A stretch of DNA of 64,000 nt from Actinacidiphila yanglinensis (GCF_900107965.1 NZ_FNVU01000002.1:620001-684000), one strand, 5' to 3'. Positions 24,364-33,441 are shown, counted from the stretch's first letter. The notes: generated by a model from the letters alone, not told the origin. Program-made: numbers and translations.

Positions 24364-25938
24364 TCACCCCCGCGGGCCCGCCGCGGTTCCGGCGACCGTC
24401 TCGCCCACCGCCACCGGAGCCCGGTCGCACCAGAGCTCCAGGGTCTCGGCGTACTCCCGCACGGCCTGCTCGGCGCGCCACGGCGCGGTCCTGGCCAGCA
24501 GCTCGTGCGCGCGCTGGGCGACCGACCTGATCGGGCTGTCCACGGTGAGTTCGAGCGCCGACCGGCCCAGCGACAGGGCGTGTTCGAGGTCGGGCCCGGG
24601 CCGCTCCAGCAGCGCGGTGGCGACGTCGAGCGCGACCAGGGCGCGGCTCCACACCGAGTCGGAGCCGTTGACGTGGGCCTCGACCTCGTCGGCGTAGCCG
24701 AGCACCCGCGCGGTGTCGCCGAGCGAGAGGTGGGCGGTCGCGAGGTTGGCGAGGGTGCGGGCCCGGCCGTAGGGGGCCGGCGAGACGCACGGGGTGAGGC
24801 CGGCCGGCAGCGCGGTGTCCTCGCTGAGGTGGAGGGCCCGGTCGGCGGCGCGCTCCACGCCGGCCCGGTCGCCGAGCCGGCCGAGCGCGCGGGCGACGCC
24901 GTTGGCGAGCAGCCGGACGGCCTGCGGGCTGCCGGGCGCGGCGCGCAGCCCGGCGAGGGCGAGCTCGTGGGCCTCGGTGTAGCAGCCGCCGTAGTACGCC
25001 GCGAAGGACTGGGTGCCGCGGATCCACGCGACCAGGTCGCGGTCCTCGACCTCCTCGGCCAGCCCCAGCGCGTGGGCGGCATAGGTCGCGGAGACCGTCA
25101 ACCGGCCCGCGTTGACCGACATGTAGGCCAGCAGCGCGGCGGTCGTCGCGGTCAGCGTGTACAACGCGTGCCGTTGACGCGGGTGTTGGGGACCGCCGAG
25201 CAACTCGTGCTGGAGCCGGAGCAGTCCGGCGGCACGGGGGGCCAGCAGCCCGGGCCCGTCCGCCTCGTACCGCGCGACGATCTCGTCGATCGCGCCGCGC
25301 AGGGCGACGAGGGTGCCGTCGTCGACGTTCACCGCGGCGACGCTGCGGGCGCGGTCGGCGACGGCGACGGGGTCGGCCCAGTCGGGGTCGGCGCCGGCGG
25401 TCGCGCCGCGCTCGGGAACTCCGGTGCCGGCGAGCCCGCCGCGGAGCGGGCCCGCGAGCCCGGTTCCGATCGACCCCGCGAGCCCGCCGCCGAGCCCGCC
25501 CGAGCCGGTTCCCGCGACGCGCGGCGCACCGGCCGCCTTATTCGGTACCGAGTCCGTGTGTTTTCCCGGGAGAAGTGTGAAGGAATGCGGTACGCCCAGT
25601 CCGTTCACGAACTGGAGTGCCTTTTCCAGGTTCGTCAGCCGCCGCGCGCCGGACTCAAGTGCCGACAGGTAGGATTGCCGAATTCCGGTCAGTGCCGCGA
25701 CGTCCTCCTGGCGCAGGCCGGTGCGCTCCCGGACGATCCGGCTCAACCCGCCGAAGTCCATCTTGCCCAGTGCGTCCCGCACCTCGGGCTCGTCCCACAG
25801 GCGGGCGGGTATGGCGTGCGGCCCCGGTACCGCCTCGCGCGGCCGCGTCCGCGCGCACGCACCGCACCTCACCGCGTCGTTGTACCGGCTTAATCGGCAG
25901 CCGCACTGCACGCAGCGGCGGTCCTCCTCCTCGGCCAC
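24364..25938 (-). CDS. Zinc-ribbon XRE regulator with TPR-like C-terminus; TTA codon
   Basis: 524 residues from GTG 25938 with an AAGGGG site. The N-terminus has a four-Cys ribbon ([14 protein letters not shown], residues 8-28), then an XRE HTH ([33 protein letters not shown], about 58-95), a Gly-rich linker and a long helical region with TPR-like repeats ([38 protein letters not shown]). Codon 16 is TTA (plus-strand TAA at 25891-25893), a leucine codon that needs the bldA tRNA in streptomycetes. The gene is therefore probably translated mainly late in development. A GTGATATCAC palindrome lies 62 bp upstream. The target is unknown. Confidence 0.82.
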
Positions 25939-26358
25939 GAAAGCCCCTTCCCCGTCCGTCCGTCGGCCGCGGCTTCTCCGAATCGCGGATATTACCCCTG
26001 TGATATCACCGCTGTGATGTGCGTGCCCGGGATTCTGATCAGATGCTTTCCCCGCCACCACCGAACGCTCGACCGGACACGGGGTTTTACGGTGGCGACA
26101 AGGAACCGTGGCCGAGGCGACATGACCGTATATCGACGGGCGAACATCCCGAAGTGCCGCCATTTCCGGCATCACCGGACCATGGACTCCGAGCAACTGC
26201 CGCGACGCTGCCTACCCCCATTGAGGTAACCCGATGCCCTTGCCATCGGCCGGCGCCCCGCCGGGTCTGATGCGCGACCGCACGCCCGACCGCCGCTCCC
26301 CGGGCGAAGGCCCCGCACGGTGTCGCCGTGCCTGCGTACCGGACGGCCGGACCGCCTG
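25939..26358. other. Intergenic region with GTGATATCAC palindrome
   Basis: About 420 bp, lower in GC than its surroundings between 25970 and 26200. It holds the perfect 10-bp palindrome GTGATATCAC at 26000-26009 and a near direct repeat of its left half (CTGTGATATC, then CTGTGATGTG) at 25999-26021. Short open frames here lack coding character. Confidence 0.5.
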
Positions 26359-27426
26359 GTGAGCGCACTGCGCAAGGGGGCCGGTTCGTCGGGCCGCAAG
26401 GGCGCCGGGCAGCCGGGCAGGAACGACTTCAACCCTTCCTTCGATCCGGTCGGGCTCGACTCCGAACTGCGGATCGCCCTGGAGGAGGTCCGGATCGGAC
26501 GCTGGCTGGCGATGCGCGACCTGCTGGCCCGCACCGGGGACCGGTGGGGCCTGCGCACCGCCCGCTCGCAGGTCCTCGCGTCCGCCGCGGCCCGCTCGCA
26601 CGTGGTGCGCGAGTGGCTGTCGGAGGAGCCCGGCAGCGTCGACGCGATGATGATGCGGGCCCGGGTCGGCACCGAGCGCGTCCTGCGCGCCCACCGCTCC
26701 GGCCACGAGGACGCGGCCCAACTCGCCGAGCAGGCCAGGAGCACGGTCTGGGACGCCGCCCGCCTGGCCCGCGCCGACCCGGTGCCCTGGGTGTGCCTGC
26801 TGGCCCTCGCCGTGCTCGACGCCGAGCAGCTCATGCCCGAGCACCGGATGGCCGCGCCCGAGGACATGCTGCCGCCCGGTCCCTGGCGGCTGCTCCAGGA
26901 GGCGCGGCGCCGCGACCCGTACAACCGCGAAGCCCACCACCGGATGCTCCAGTTCCTGCTGAAGGCGCGGCTCGGCGGACCCGCGCAGGCGCTGAACTTC
27001 GCCCACTGGGTGGGCACATGGGTGGAACTGGAGTCGGGCTCCCCGCTGCTGGTGCTGCCGGTGTACGCCTACGCGCAGCACTACTGGGCCAAGCGCGAGG
27101 GCGGCAGGTACGACCCGATCGGGCGGGTGCAGTGGACCCGCGAACCGCTCACCGCCGACGTCGACCGGGCGCTGCGCGGCTGGTTCCGGCGCGCCCTGCC
27201 CGCCGAGTCCTCGCCGCTCGACCTGAACCACCTGGCGCACGCGCTGTGGGCGGGCCGCCGCTTCGACGAGGGCGCCGAGGTCTTCCGGGTGCTCGGCACC
27301 CATGTCACCGCGCAGCCCTGGACGATGGTCGCCGCCGACCCCGCCGACCCGCAGTCCGGGCTCGACGAGTTCCTCAAGGCCCGCAGGCAGTGCCTGTCGA
27401 TCGCCGGCGCGCCCCCGAACGGGTAG
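26359..27426 (+). CDS. Conserved hypothetical protein, helical-repeat-like
   Basis: About 355 residues starting at GTG 26359 (a GTG at 26320 is possible). It is soluble and mostly helical with many Trp and Arg: NDFNPSFDPVGLDSELR, WLAMRDLLARTGDRWGLR, VREWLSEEPGSVDAMMMRAR, EARRRDPYNREAHHRMLQFL. The spacing of these helices suggests a TPR-like repeat fold similar to DUF4034-type proteins found in streptomycetes. No catalytic motif or signal peptide is visible. It precedes the APC permease by 94 bp in the same direction. Function unknown. Confidence 0.7.
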   Translation: MSALRKGAGSSGRKGAGQPGRNDFNPSFDPVGLDSELRIALEEVRIGRWLAMRDLLARTGDRWGLRTARSQVLASAAARSHVVREWLSEEPGSVDAMMMRARVGTERVLRAHRSGHEDAAQLAEQARSTVWDAARLARADPVPWVCLLALAVLDAEQLMPEHRMAAPEDMLPPGPWRLLQEARRRDPYNREAHHRMLQFLLKARLGGPAQALNFAHWVGTWVELESGSPLLVLPVYAYAQHYWAKREGGRYDPIGRVQWTREPLTADVDRALRGWFRRALPAESSPLDLNHLAHALWAGRRFDEGAEVFRVLGTHVTAQPWTMVAADPADPQSGLDEFLKARRQCLSIAGAPPNG

Positions 27427-27520
27427 GCAGCGCCCGGGCGTTGAACCGCCCCGGCCCCTCGGGCCCACAAGGCCCCGAACCCATCCGCCCCCGACCCGTG
27501 ATCCCCCAGGAGGTTGTGCC

Positions 27521-29050
27521 ATGTCACAGGCCGAACCCGGCCCCGCCGTATCACGGCTGGACGACGACAGTCTGTTGCGCGAACTGGGCTACGAGCCCGA
27601 ACTGAGCCGGAAGATGAACGGATTCGGCAACTTCGCCATCTCGTTCTCGGTGATCTCGGTCCTCTCCGGCTGCATGACGCTGTACGGGTTCGGGCTGAGT
27701 ACCGGCGGCCCCGCGGTGATGCTGTGGGGCTGGGTCGTGGTCGGCGCCATGGTGATGCTGGTGGGCGCCGCGCTCGCGGAGGTCACCTCGTCGTACCCGA
27801 CCAGCGGCGCGCTCTTCGACATGGCCAACCGGCTCGGCGGCCCCCGCTGGGGCTGGTACACCGGCTGGCTCAACCTGCTCGGCCTGCTCGGCGCGATCGC
27901 CGGCATCGACTACGGCGCCGCCCTGTTCACCGGCGCCTTCGCCAACCTGGAGTGGGGCTTCCATCCCACCCCGGGCCGGACGATGGCCATCTACCTGGTG
28001 ATCCTGCTGCTGCACGCGGCCCTCAACCTCTTCGGCGTGCGCCTGGTCAACCTGCTCAACTCGGTGTCGGTGTGGTGGCACCTGGCCGGTGTCGCGGCGA
28101 TCGTCGCGGCCCTGGTGATCGTTCCCGACCGGCACGAGTCGCCGCACTTCATGGCCACCACGTTCGTCAACGACACCGGCTGGTCGTCGCACTGGTACGT
28201 CGTCCTGATCGGCCTGCTGCTCGCCCAGTACACCTTCTGCGGCTACGACGCCTCCGCGCACCTGTCGGAGGAGACCACCAAGGCGCAGGTCAGCGCGCCG
28301 CGCGGGATCGTGCACGCGATCGGCTGGTCGTGGCTGGCCGGGTTCGTGCTGCTCTGCGGCCTCACCTACGCCATCCAGGACTACGCCGGCACCCAGAACA
28401 CCGGCACCGGCGTGCCGCCGGCGCAGATCTTCCTCGACGCGCTCGGCTCGGGCGGCGCCAAGGCGCTGCTGCTGGTGGTGATCATCGCGCAGCTGTTCTG
28501 CGGCAACGCCGAGGTCGCCGCCTGCTCCCGGATGGTGTTCGCGTTCTCCCGTGACGGCGCGCTGCCCGGCTCGCGGCTCTGGCGCCGGGTCAGCGGCCGT
28601 ACCGGCACGCCGACCCGGGCGGTGTGGCTGGCCGTCGCCGTCGCCGCGGTGCTCGCGCTGCCCGCCCTGTACAGCACCGTCGCGTACGGCGCGGTGACCG
28701 CGATCAACGTCATCGGCATCACCCCGGCCTACGCCATCCCGATCTACCTGCGGCTGCGCGCCGGCCGCCGCTTCCAGCGCGGGCCCTGGCACCTGGGCCG
28801 CTGGAGCGCGCTGATCGGCTGGACCGCGGTCACCTGGGTGGTCTTCGTGACCGTGCTGTTCTGCCTGCCGCAGACCCGCCCCGCGCACCACCTGGTGACG
28901 GTCTCCTCCTTCAACTACGCGCCGATCGCGCTCGCGGTGGTGCTGATCCTCGCCACCGTCTGGTGGCTGGTCGCCGGCCGGCGCGACTACGAGGCGCCGA
29001 CCCTGGCCGGGCAGGCGGAGATGGCGGAGTACGCGGAGGGCGTCGTCTGA
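27521..29050 (+). CDS. APC-family amino acid permease
   Basis: 509 residues with about 12 hydrophobic segments. The family signature GFGNFAISFSVISVLSGC near the start, EVTSSYPTSGALFDMANRLGG in TM3 and QYTFCGYDASAHLSEETTKA in the TM6-7 region mark the amino-acid/choline transporter (ACT) group that includes GABA and choline permeases. ATG 27521 has AGGAGG 8 bases upstream. It should import an amino acid or amine by cation symport. No metabolic neighbour points to its substrate. Confidence 0.9.
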   Translation: MSQAEPGPAVSRLDDDSLLRELGYEPELSRKMNGFGNFAISFSVISVLSGCMTLYGFGLSTGGPAVMLWGWVVVGAMVMLVGAALAEVTSSYPTSGALFDMANRLGGPRWGWYTGWLNLLGLLGAIAGIDYGAALFTGAFANLEWGFHPTPGRTMAIYLVILLLHAALNLFGVRLVNLLNSVSVWWHLAGVAAIVAALVIVPDRHESPHFMATTFVNDTGWSSHWYVVLIGLLLAQYTFCGYDASAHLSEETTKAQVSAPRGIVHAIGWSWLAGFVLLCGLTYAIQDYAGTQNTGTGVPPAQIFLDALGSGGAKALLLVVIIAQLFCGNAEVAACSRMVFAFSRDGALPGSRLWRRVSGRTGTPTRAVWLAVAVAAVLALPALYSTVAYGAVTAINVIGITPAYAIPIYLRLRAGRRFQRGPWHLGRWSALIGWTAVTWVVFVTVLFCLPQTRPAHHLVTVSSFNYAPIALAVVLILATVWWLVAGRRDYEAPTLAGQAEMAEYAEGVV

Positions 29051-29145
29051 CGCCGCGCCGCCGGCGCGGTTCGCGACGGTGGATCGGCGGGCGCCCCGGG
29101 CACCCGCCCCGCCGTCCCGGCCCGCACCGGCGCCACGGATCGCGC

Positions 29146-29604
29146 TCAGCACATCTTGTACGCCACCCGCGTCGAGTTGTACGAGCAGGTGTCGACCTTG
29201 GTGCCCTTGGACGACCGGAGCGTGGCGGTGTCCTTGTCGTTGTTCCACACGTAGGCGGCCCGGCCCTGGTACCGGTTGGCCGCGGTGTTCGTCCCCTTGC
29301 CGGTGCGGACAGCCACCGTCTTGTGCGCGCCGAGCGTGTACGTGCCGAAGGTGTAGGTGTGCCTCGACGCGTCGGTGAGCGTCCAGCCCTTCAGGCTCGC
29401 GGACTTCGACGTGGTGTTGGCGATCTGCACGTACTCCGCGTTGAGGCTGGAGTTGGTCCGCGTGTCGGAGCCCGGGCTGTTGTAGTAGATCTTGTACAGG
29501 TGCACGGACCCGGCCGACGCGTCCGCCTGGGCGGGCGCGAGCAGTGCTCCGGCGACGGCCGCGGCGGCGACCGCGGCGGCGGCGAGCATACGAGAGCGGT
29601 TCAT
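29146..29604 (-). CDS. Secreted lamin-tail-domain protein
   Basis: 152 residues. A Sec signal (RMLAAAAVAAAAVAGALLAPAQADA) is followed by one lamin-tail domain: VHLYKIYYNSPGSDTRTNSSLNAEYVQIANTTSKS and LKGWTLTDASRHTYTFG. The C-terminus has two Cys (VDTCSYNSTRVAYKMC) that probably form a disulfide. Single-domain proteins of this kind are common in the Streptomyces secretome; their role is unknown, with wall or DNA association sometimes proposed. Confidence 0.85.
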   Translation of the reverse strand: MNRSRMLAAAAVAAAAVAGALLAPAQADASAGSVHLYKIYYNSPGSDTRTNSSLNAEYVQIANTTSKSASLKGWTLTDASRHTYTFGTYTLGAHKTVAVRTGKGTNTAANRYQGRAAYVWNNDKDTATLRSSKGTKVDTCSYNSTRVAYKMC

Positions 29605-29730
29605 GGTGTCCCTGATGTCCCCTGATCGAACCCCGGGCGCCCCCCTGGCAAACCCGGTGGGACAGTCAGACTAAGGACGAAGCCCGCGCACCGCCCGCCC
29701 GTTACCCAACCGGGACAATCGTTCCTTCAC

Positions 29731-29793
29731 GCGCCCCGCGCCCCGCGCCCCGCGCCCCGCGCCCCGCGCCCCGCGCCCCGCGCCCCGCGCCCC
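29731..29793 (+). repeat. Nine tandem GCGCCCC repeats
   Basis: Nine perfect head-to-tail 7-bp units followed by one altered unit (GCGCACC, 29794-29800). The array ends 72 bp before the ABC transporter start, between it and the divergent lamin-tail gene. A 7-bp unit would shift frame if translated, so it is noncoding; copy number may vary. Confidence 0.9.
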
Positions 29794-29871
29794 GCGCACC
29801 TCGCGCCGAAGGCAGGTCGGCAGTTTCCGGGTTCCCCCGCGCGGCCGGCCGCGGAGCGGCAGGCTTGACGC

Positions 29872-30729
29872 ATGGCCGAGGGGGACGCGGTACGCGTACG
29901 GGGGCTGCGCAAGCGGTACGGCGACGTCGTCGCGCTGGACGGCCTCGACCTGGACATCCGGGCGGGCGAGGTGTTCGGGCTCCTGGGGCCCAACGGCGCC
30001 GGCAAGAGCACCACGGTGGAGATCCTCCAGGGCCACCGGTCCCGCGACAGCGGCGAGGTGAGCGTGCTGGGCGCCGACCCCGCCGCCCCGGACCGCCGGT
30101 GGAAGGCACGGGTTGGCATCGTGTGGCAGGACGAGTCGGCGGTCACCGAGATGACCGTCGGCGAGACCGTCCGGCACTTCGCCCGCTACTACCCGCGGCC
30201 GCGGGACCCGGCCGAGGTCATCGCGCTGGTCGGGCTGGAGGCCAAGGCCCGCAGCCGGGTCAAGGAGCTGTCCGGCGGGCAGCGCCGGCGGCTCGACGTG
30301 GCGCTCGGCGTGATCGGCGGACCCCGGCTGCTGCTGCTCGACGAACCGACCACCGGCTTCGACCCGGTGGCCCGGCGTCAGTTCTGGGAGCTGATCCGCA
30401 CCCTCGCCGCGGAGGGCACCACCATCATCCTCACCACGCACTATCTGGAGGAGGCCGAAGCCCTCGCCGACCGCCTCGCGGTGATCGCCGCCGGCCGGGT
30501 CGTCGCCGAGGGACCGCCCGGCTCGCTGGCCGGCCGGGCCGAGGCCCGGGCCACCGTGCACTGGGCCGGTCCGGACGGCGTCGAGCGGTCCGAGGAGACC
30601 GGCACCCCGACCGCCACCGTCACCTCGCTCGCCCGGCGCTTCGACGGGGAGATCCCCGGACTGCGGGTCACCCGGCCGACCCTGGAGGACGTCTACCTGC
30701 GACTCATCGGACAGGAGGACCCGCGATGA
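29872..30729 (+). CDS. ABC-2 exporter ATP-binding protein
   Basis: 285 residues. Walker A is GLLGPNGAGKSTT, the Q-loop GIVWQDESAVTEM, the ABC signature VKELSGGQRRRLDVAL, Walker B RLLLLDEPTTGFDPVA and the switch His in ILTTHYLEEAEALAD. The C-terminal DUF4162-like tail (VHWAGPDGVERSEETGT..IPGLRVTRPTLEDVYLRL) places it with DrrA/CcmA-type drug or polyketide exporters. It overlaps the permease gene by 4 bp (ATGA), so the two form one unit. Confidence 0.93.
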   Translation: MAEGDAVRVRGLRKRYGDVVALDGLDLDIRAGEVFGLLGPNGAGKSTTVEILQGHRSRDSGEVSVLGADPAAPDRRWKARVGIVWQDESAVTEMTVGETVRHFARYYPRPRDPAEVIALVGLEAKARSRVKELSGGQRRRLDVALGVIGGPRLLLLDEPTTGFDPVARRQFWELIRTLAAEGTTIILTTHYLEEAEALADRLAVIAAGRVVAEGPPGSLAGRAEARATVHWAGPDGVERSEETGTPTATVTSLARRFDGEIPGLRVTRPTLEDVYLRLIGQEDPR

Positions 30730-31622
30730 CCGCCGCCGACGCCGCGCCGCCCGCGGCCCAGCCGGAACCCGACGGCGCCGACGGCGCCGGCACCGCCGGC
30801 GGGACCGGCAGCGACCGGGAGCGGCTGCCCGGAGCGTGGCAACTCGGGCTGCTGCGCGGCGCGATGGAGATCAGGCTGTTCTTCCGCCAGCGCGAGCAGG
30901 TGGTGTTCACCTTCGCCTTCCCCATCGTCTTCCTCTTCCTCTTCGCCTCCATCTTCAGCGACACCATGAAGAACACCGGCACCACCGCGTCGCAGTACTA
31001 CGTCACCTCGATGATCGCGTCCGGCATCATGTCGACCAGCTTCCAGTCGCTGGGCATCTCCATCGCCATCGAGCGGGACGAGAAGGTGCTGCGGCGGCTG
31101 CGCGGCACCCCGATGCCCCCGGCCGCGTACTTCCTCGGGAAGATCTGGCTGGTGCTGGTCACCGGCGTGCTGGAGACCGCGGTCCTGCTCGCCTTCGGCA
31201 CCACGGTCTACGGCGTGGACCTGCCCTCCACCGCCGGCCGCTGGCTGACCTTCGGCTGGGTGTTCGTGCTCGGCATCACCGGCTGCGCGCTGCTCGGCAT
31301 CGCGATCAGCAGCGTGCCCAGGTCCGGGCGCAGCGCCACCTCCGTGGTCGTCCTGCCCTTCCTGGTCCTCCAGTTCATCTCCGGTGTCTACATCCTCATC
31401 GACACCATCCCGAACTGGATGCTCACCGTCGGCTCCTTCTTCCCCCTGAAATGGCTCTGCCAGGGCCTGCGCAGCGTCTTCCTCCCGCAGGCCGCCGCCG
31501 CTCTCGAACCCGCGGGCGCCTGGGAGAGCGGCCGCACCGCGCTGGTCCTGGGCGCGTGGTGCCTCGGCGGCCTGCTGCTGTGCCTGCTGACCTTCCGCTG
31601 GAAGAACCGCGGCGACGCCTGA
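30726..31622 (+). CDS. ABC-2 type permease
   Basis: 298 residues. A 40-residue acidic Ala/Gly tail precedes six hydrophobic segments: VVFTFAFPIVFLFLFASIF, ASGIMSTSFQSLGISIAI, LVLVTGVLETAVLLAFG, LTFGWVFVLGITGCALLGIAI, VVVLPFLVLQFISGVYIL and ALVLGAWCLGGLLLCLLTF. The amphipathic stretch ERDEKVLRRLRGTPMPPAAY is typical of DrrB-like ABC-2 membrane proteins. Together with the preceding ATPase it should export a hydrophobic compound. Confidence 0.92.
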   Translation: MTAADAAPPAAQPEPDGADGAGTAGGTGSDRERLPGAWQLGLLRGAMEIRLFFRQREQVVFTFAFPIVFLFLFASIFSDTMKNTGTTASQYYVTSMIASGIMSTSFQSLGISIAIERDEKVLRRLRGTPMPPAAYFLGKIWLVLVTGVLETAVLLAFGTTVYGVDLPSTAGRWLTFGWVFVLGITGCALLGIAISSVPRSGRSATSVVVLPFLVLQFISGVYILIDTIPNWMLTVGSFFPLKWLCQGLRSVFLPQAAAALEPAGAWESGRTALVLGAWCLGGLLLCLLTFRWKNRGDA

Positions 31623-31675
31623 ACGCCCCCTGCCGTACGCCTGGTCGGGGGTATGCGGAGGCGGATTCACCCTGC

Positions 31676-31694
31676 GTGAACGACGGGCAACTTC
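31676..31694 (+). repeat. Motif GTGAACGAC+GGGCAACTTC, copy A
   Basis: The same two words occur in inverted orientation at 32347-32376, there separated by 11 bases. The pair flanks the YegP-like gene. Possible shared regulatory element. Confidence 0.45.
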
Positions 31695-31841
31695 GTGGTG
31701 AAGTATCCCGCGCCGATCCTGTGAAGCATGCCCAAGGCAAGATTCCGCAAATACATTGCCGGTGCCGCGCGCGGGTTCACGGCGTGCGGCCGTGCCTCGG
31801 GCGTGGGGCCGGGGGCGAGCCGACAAGGGTGGGGTGGGGCG

Positions 31842-32234
31842 ATGACCCGGGAGACCGGGGCGCTGGGGGTCGGCGGGATCGGGACCCGGTGCCAGATCGA
31901 CATCGGCGAGGACGGCTGGTACTCGTGGCGGCTGACCGCGAACAACGGGCGGGTGATCGCGCTCGGCGCGGTCACCCATCCCGACGAGAAGGCCTGCCGG
32001 GCCGCGTTCGAGGCGCTGTGCGAGGCGGCGGCCTCGCTGCTCGGCGGGGTGCAGCACGCGGCCGAGTCCAACGGGTGGATCTGGCGATTACGGGACGCCG
32101 ACGGCGAGGTCCGGGCGGTGTCCTCGCGGGCGTACGAACGCCACTCCACCTGCCAGGCCGCGTACGACCGGTTCCGCGTGCTGTTACTGGACCTGGGCGC
32201 CGCGCCGTCGGTTCCCTGGGGCGACGCGCACTGA
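31842..32234 (+). CDS. YegP/DUF1508-like protein with two TTA codons
   Basis: About 130 residues with two YegP-like repeats: WYSWRLTANNGRVIALGAVT..EKACRAAFEAL and WIWRLRDADGEVRAVSSRAY..STCQAAYDRF. These small proteins bind unknown partners; the fold is a simple beta-beta-beta-alpha repeat. Two TTA leucine codons, at 32088-32090 and 32184-32186, are in frame and fall within the repeats. In streptomycetes such codons are rare and make translation depend on bldA. Start at ATG 31842 (or 31728 in the same frame). A strong hairpin follows the stop. It precedes the pst-like operon but is separated from it by that hairpin. Confidence 0.75.
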   Translation: MTRETGALGVGGIGTRCQIDIGEDGWYSWRLTANNGRVIALGAVTHPDEKACRAAFEALCEAAASLLGGVQHAAESNGWIWRLRDADGEVRAVSSRAYERHSTCQAAYDRFRVLLLDLGAAPSVPWGDAH

Positions 32235-32265
32235 GCCGGGCCGGCACCCGTACCGGTACCCGTAT

Positions 32266-32314
32266 GGAGGGGGCCGCCGTTCCGCCGCACCGCGACGGAA
32301 CGGCGGCCCCCTCC
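32266..32314. terminator. Strong hairpin terminator before the pst-like operon
   Basis: Perfect 19-bp inverted repeat with an 11-base loop. The arms are 32266-32284 (GGAGGGGGCCGCCGTTCCG) and 32296-32314. It should insulate the pst-like operon from upstream transcription. Confidence 0.8.
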
Positions 32315-32346
32315 GCTTGTGTGGGGTGATCGCCGCGAGGTGAACG

Positions 32347-32376
32347 GAAGTTGCCCCTACGGGTGCTGTCGTTCAC
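32347..32376 (-). promoter_or_regulatory. Inverted motif upstream of pstC (copy B)
   Basis: On the minus strand GTGAACGAC, 11 bases, GGGCAACTTC; related to copy A at 31676-31694. Read on the plus strand it contains GTTCAC (32371-32376) facing GTGAAC (32340-32345). These GTTCAC half-sites resemble PhoP box units but are not in the 11-bp tandem register of a proper PHO box. It is the only candidate control element I can see for the operon. Confidence 0.4.
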
Positions 32377-32382
32377 ACACTG

Positions 32383-33441
32383 GTGCGGGCGCGGCCACTG
32401 CACCCCGTGATCGTGCGTTCGGTGAGCATACGAACACAGCCGCGACCGGCCGGGCCCGACCACGGCGCGGACCGGCGCCGCCGGCTGTACTCCGACTCCG
32501 CCCTGCCCGACCGGCTCTTCCACGCGGTGGCCCGCAGCGGCGGCGGCCTGGTGCTGGCCGTCATGCTGCTGGTCGGCGGGTTCCTGCTGTACCGGGCCTG
32601 GCAGGCGCTGCGCAAGGCCGGCCTCGGCTTCCTCACCACCGCCCAATGGGACCCGGACGCCGGCCACTTCGGGATCGCCGCGGTACTCACCGGCACCGTG
32701 CTGATCGCCACCGTCGCGGTGGTGATCTCGGTGCCGCTGGCCATCGGCACCGCGCTGTACATCGCGGAGTACGCCCCCGTCCGGCTGCGCCGCACCCTGG
32801 TGAGCGTGGTCGACCTGATGGCGGCGGTGCCCTCGGTGGTCTACGGGCTGTGGGGGCTGTTCTTCCTCCAGGGCAAGGTGATCGGCCTGGCCCGCTGGCT
32901 GTCCACCTACGGCGGCTGGTTCCCGCTGTTCACGGTGGACGGGGCCGACCCGCACGACCCGCTGGCCACCGCCACCGTCTACACCGCCTCCACCTTCGTG
33001 GCCGGCATCGTGGTCGCGATGATGGTCACCCCGATCATCTGCTCGATCATCCGGGAGGTCTTCTCCCAGGCGCCGGTCGGCGAGCGTGAGGGCGCGTACG
33101 CGCTGGGCGCGACCCGCTGGGGCATGATCCGCTCGGTGGTCCTGCCGTTCGCCACCGGCGGCATGATCGGCGGCACCATGCTCGGCCTCGGCCGCGCGCT
33201 GGGCGAGACGATCGGCGTCTACCTGGTGATCTCCCCGGTGTTCGCGATCCAGCCGCACATCCTGCAGACCGGCACCAGTTCGGTCTCGTCGCTGATCGCG
33301 CTGCGCTACGGCGAGGCCAGCCCGTTCGGCATGTCCGCGCTGATGGCAGCCGGACTCGCCCTGTTCCTGATGACGCTGGTGGTCAACTTCGCCGCGTCCT
33401 CGATCGTCGCCCGCAGCCGTTCCGGTGCCACCGCCGAGTAG
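32383..33441 (+). CDS. pstC: Phosphate-type ABC permease PstC
   Basis: 352 residues with six predicted TM helices. SVPLAIGTALYIAEYAPVRLRRTLV..DLMAAVPSVVYGLWGL and the EAA loop REGAYALGATRWGMIRSVVLPFA followed by GMLGLGRALGETIGV-like residues (TMLGLGRALGETIGVYLVI) are characteristic of PstC. The start is uncertain among GTG codons at 32383, 32407, 32413 and 32422. It opens a nine-gene block that ends with pstB. The order differs from the common pstSCAB, and two binding-protein-like genes plus surface proteins are inserted. Confidence 0.88.
   Translation: MRARPLHPVIVRSVSIRTQPRPAGPDHGADRRRRLYSDSALPDRLFHAVARSGGGLVLAVMLLVGGFLLYRAWQALRKAGLGFLTTAQWDPDAGHFGIAAVLTGTVLIATVAVVISVPLAIGTALYIAEYAPVRLRRTLVSVVDLMAAVPSVVYGLWGLFFLQGKVIGLARWLSTYGGWFPLFTVDGADPHDPLATATVYTASTFVAGIVVAMMVTPIICSIIREVFSQAPVGEREGAYALGATRWGMIRSVVLPFATGGMIGGTMLGLGRALGETIGVYLVISPVFAIQPHILQTGTSSVSSLIALRYGEASPFGMSALMAAGLALFLMTLVVNFAASSIVARSRSGATAE

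Noticed and set aside
26014-26229. Short frame between the zinc-ribbon regulator and next gene
   Set aside because: No Shine-Dalgarno site, odd composition and no recognisable domain; treated as intergenic.
29731-29800. CRISPR array
   Set aside because: Units are contiguous 7-mers without spacers, and no cas genes are nearby.
29671-30561. Minus-strand frame over the ABC ATPase and GCGCCCC repeats
   Set aside because: Repetitive GARGAGRGARG translation from the tandem repeat; antisense to a certain gene.
32340-32376. PHO box for PhoP upstream of the pst-like operon
   Set aside because: GTTCAC half-sites are present but face each other and lack the 11-bp direct-repeat register of a PHO box, so I did not call one.
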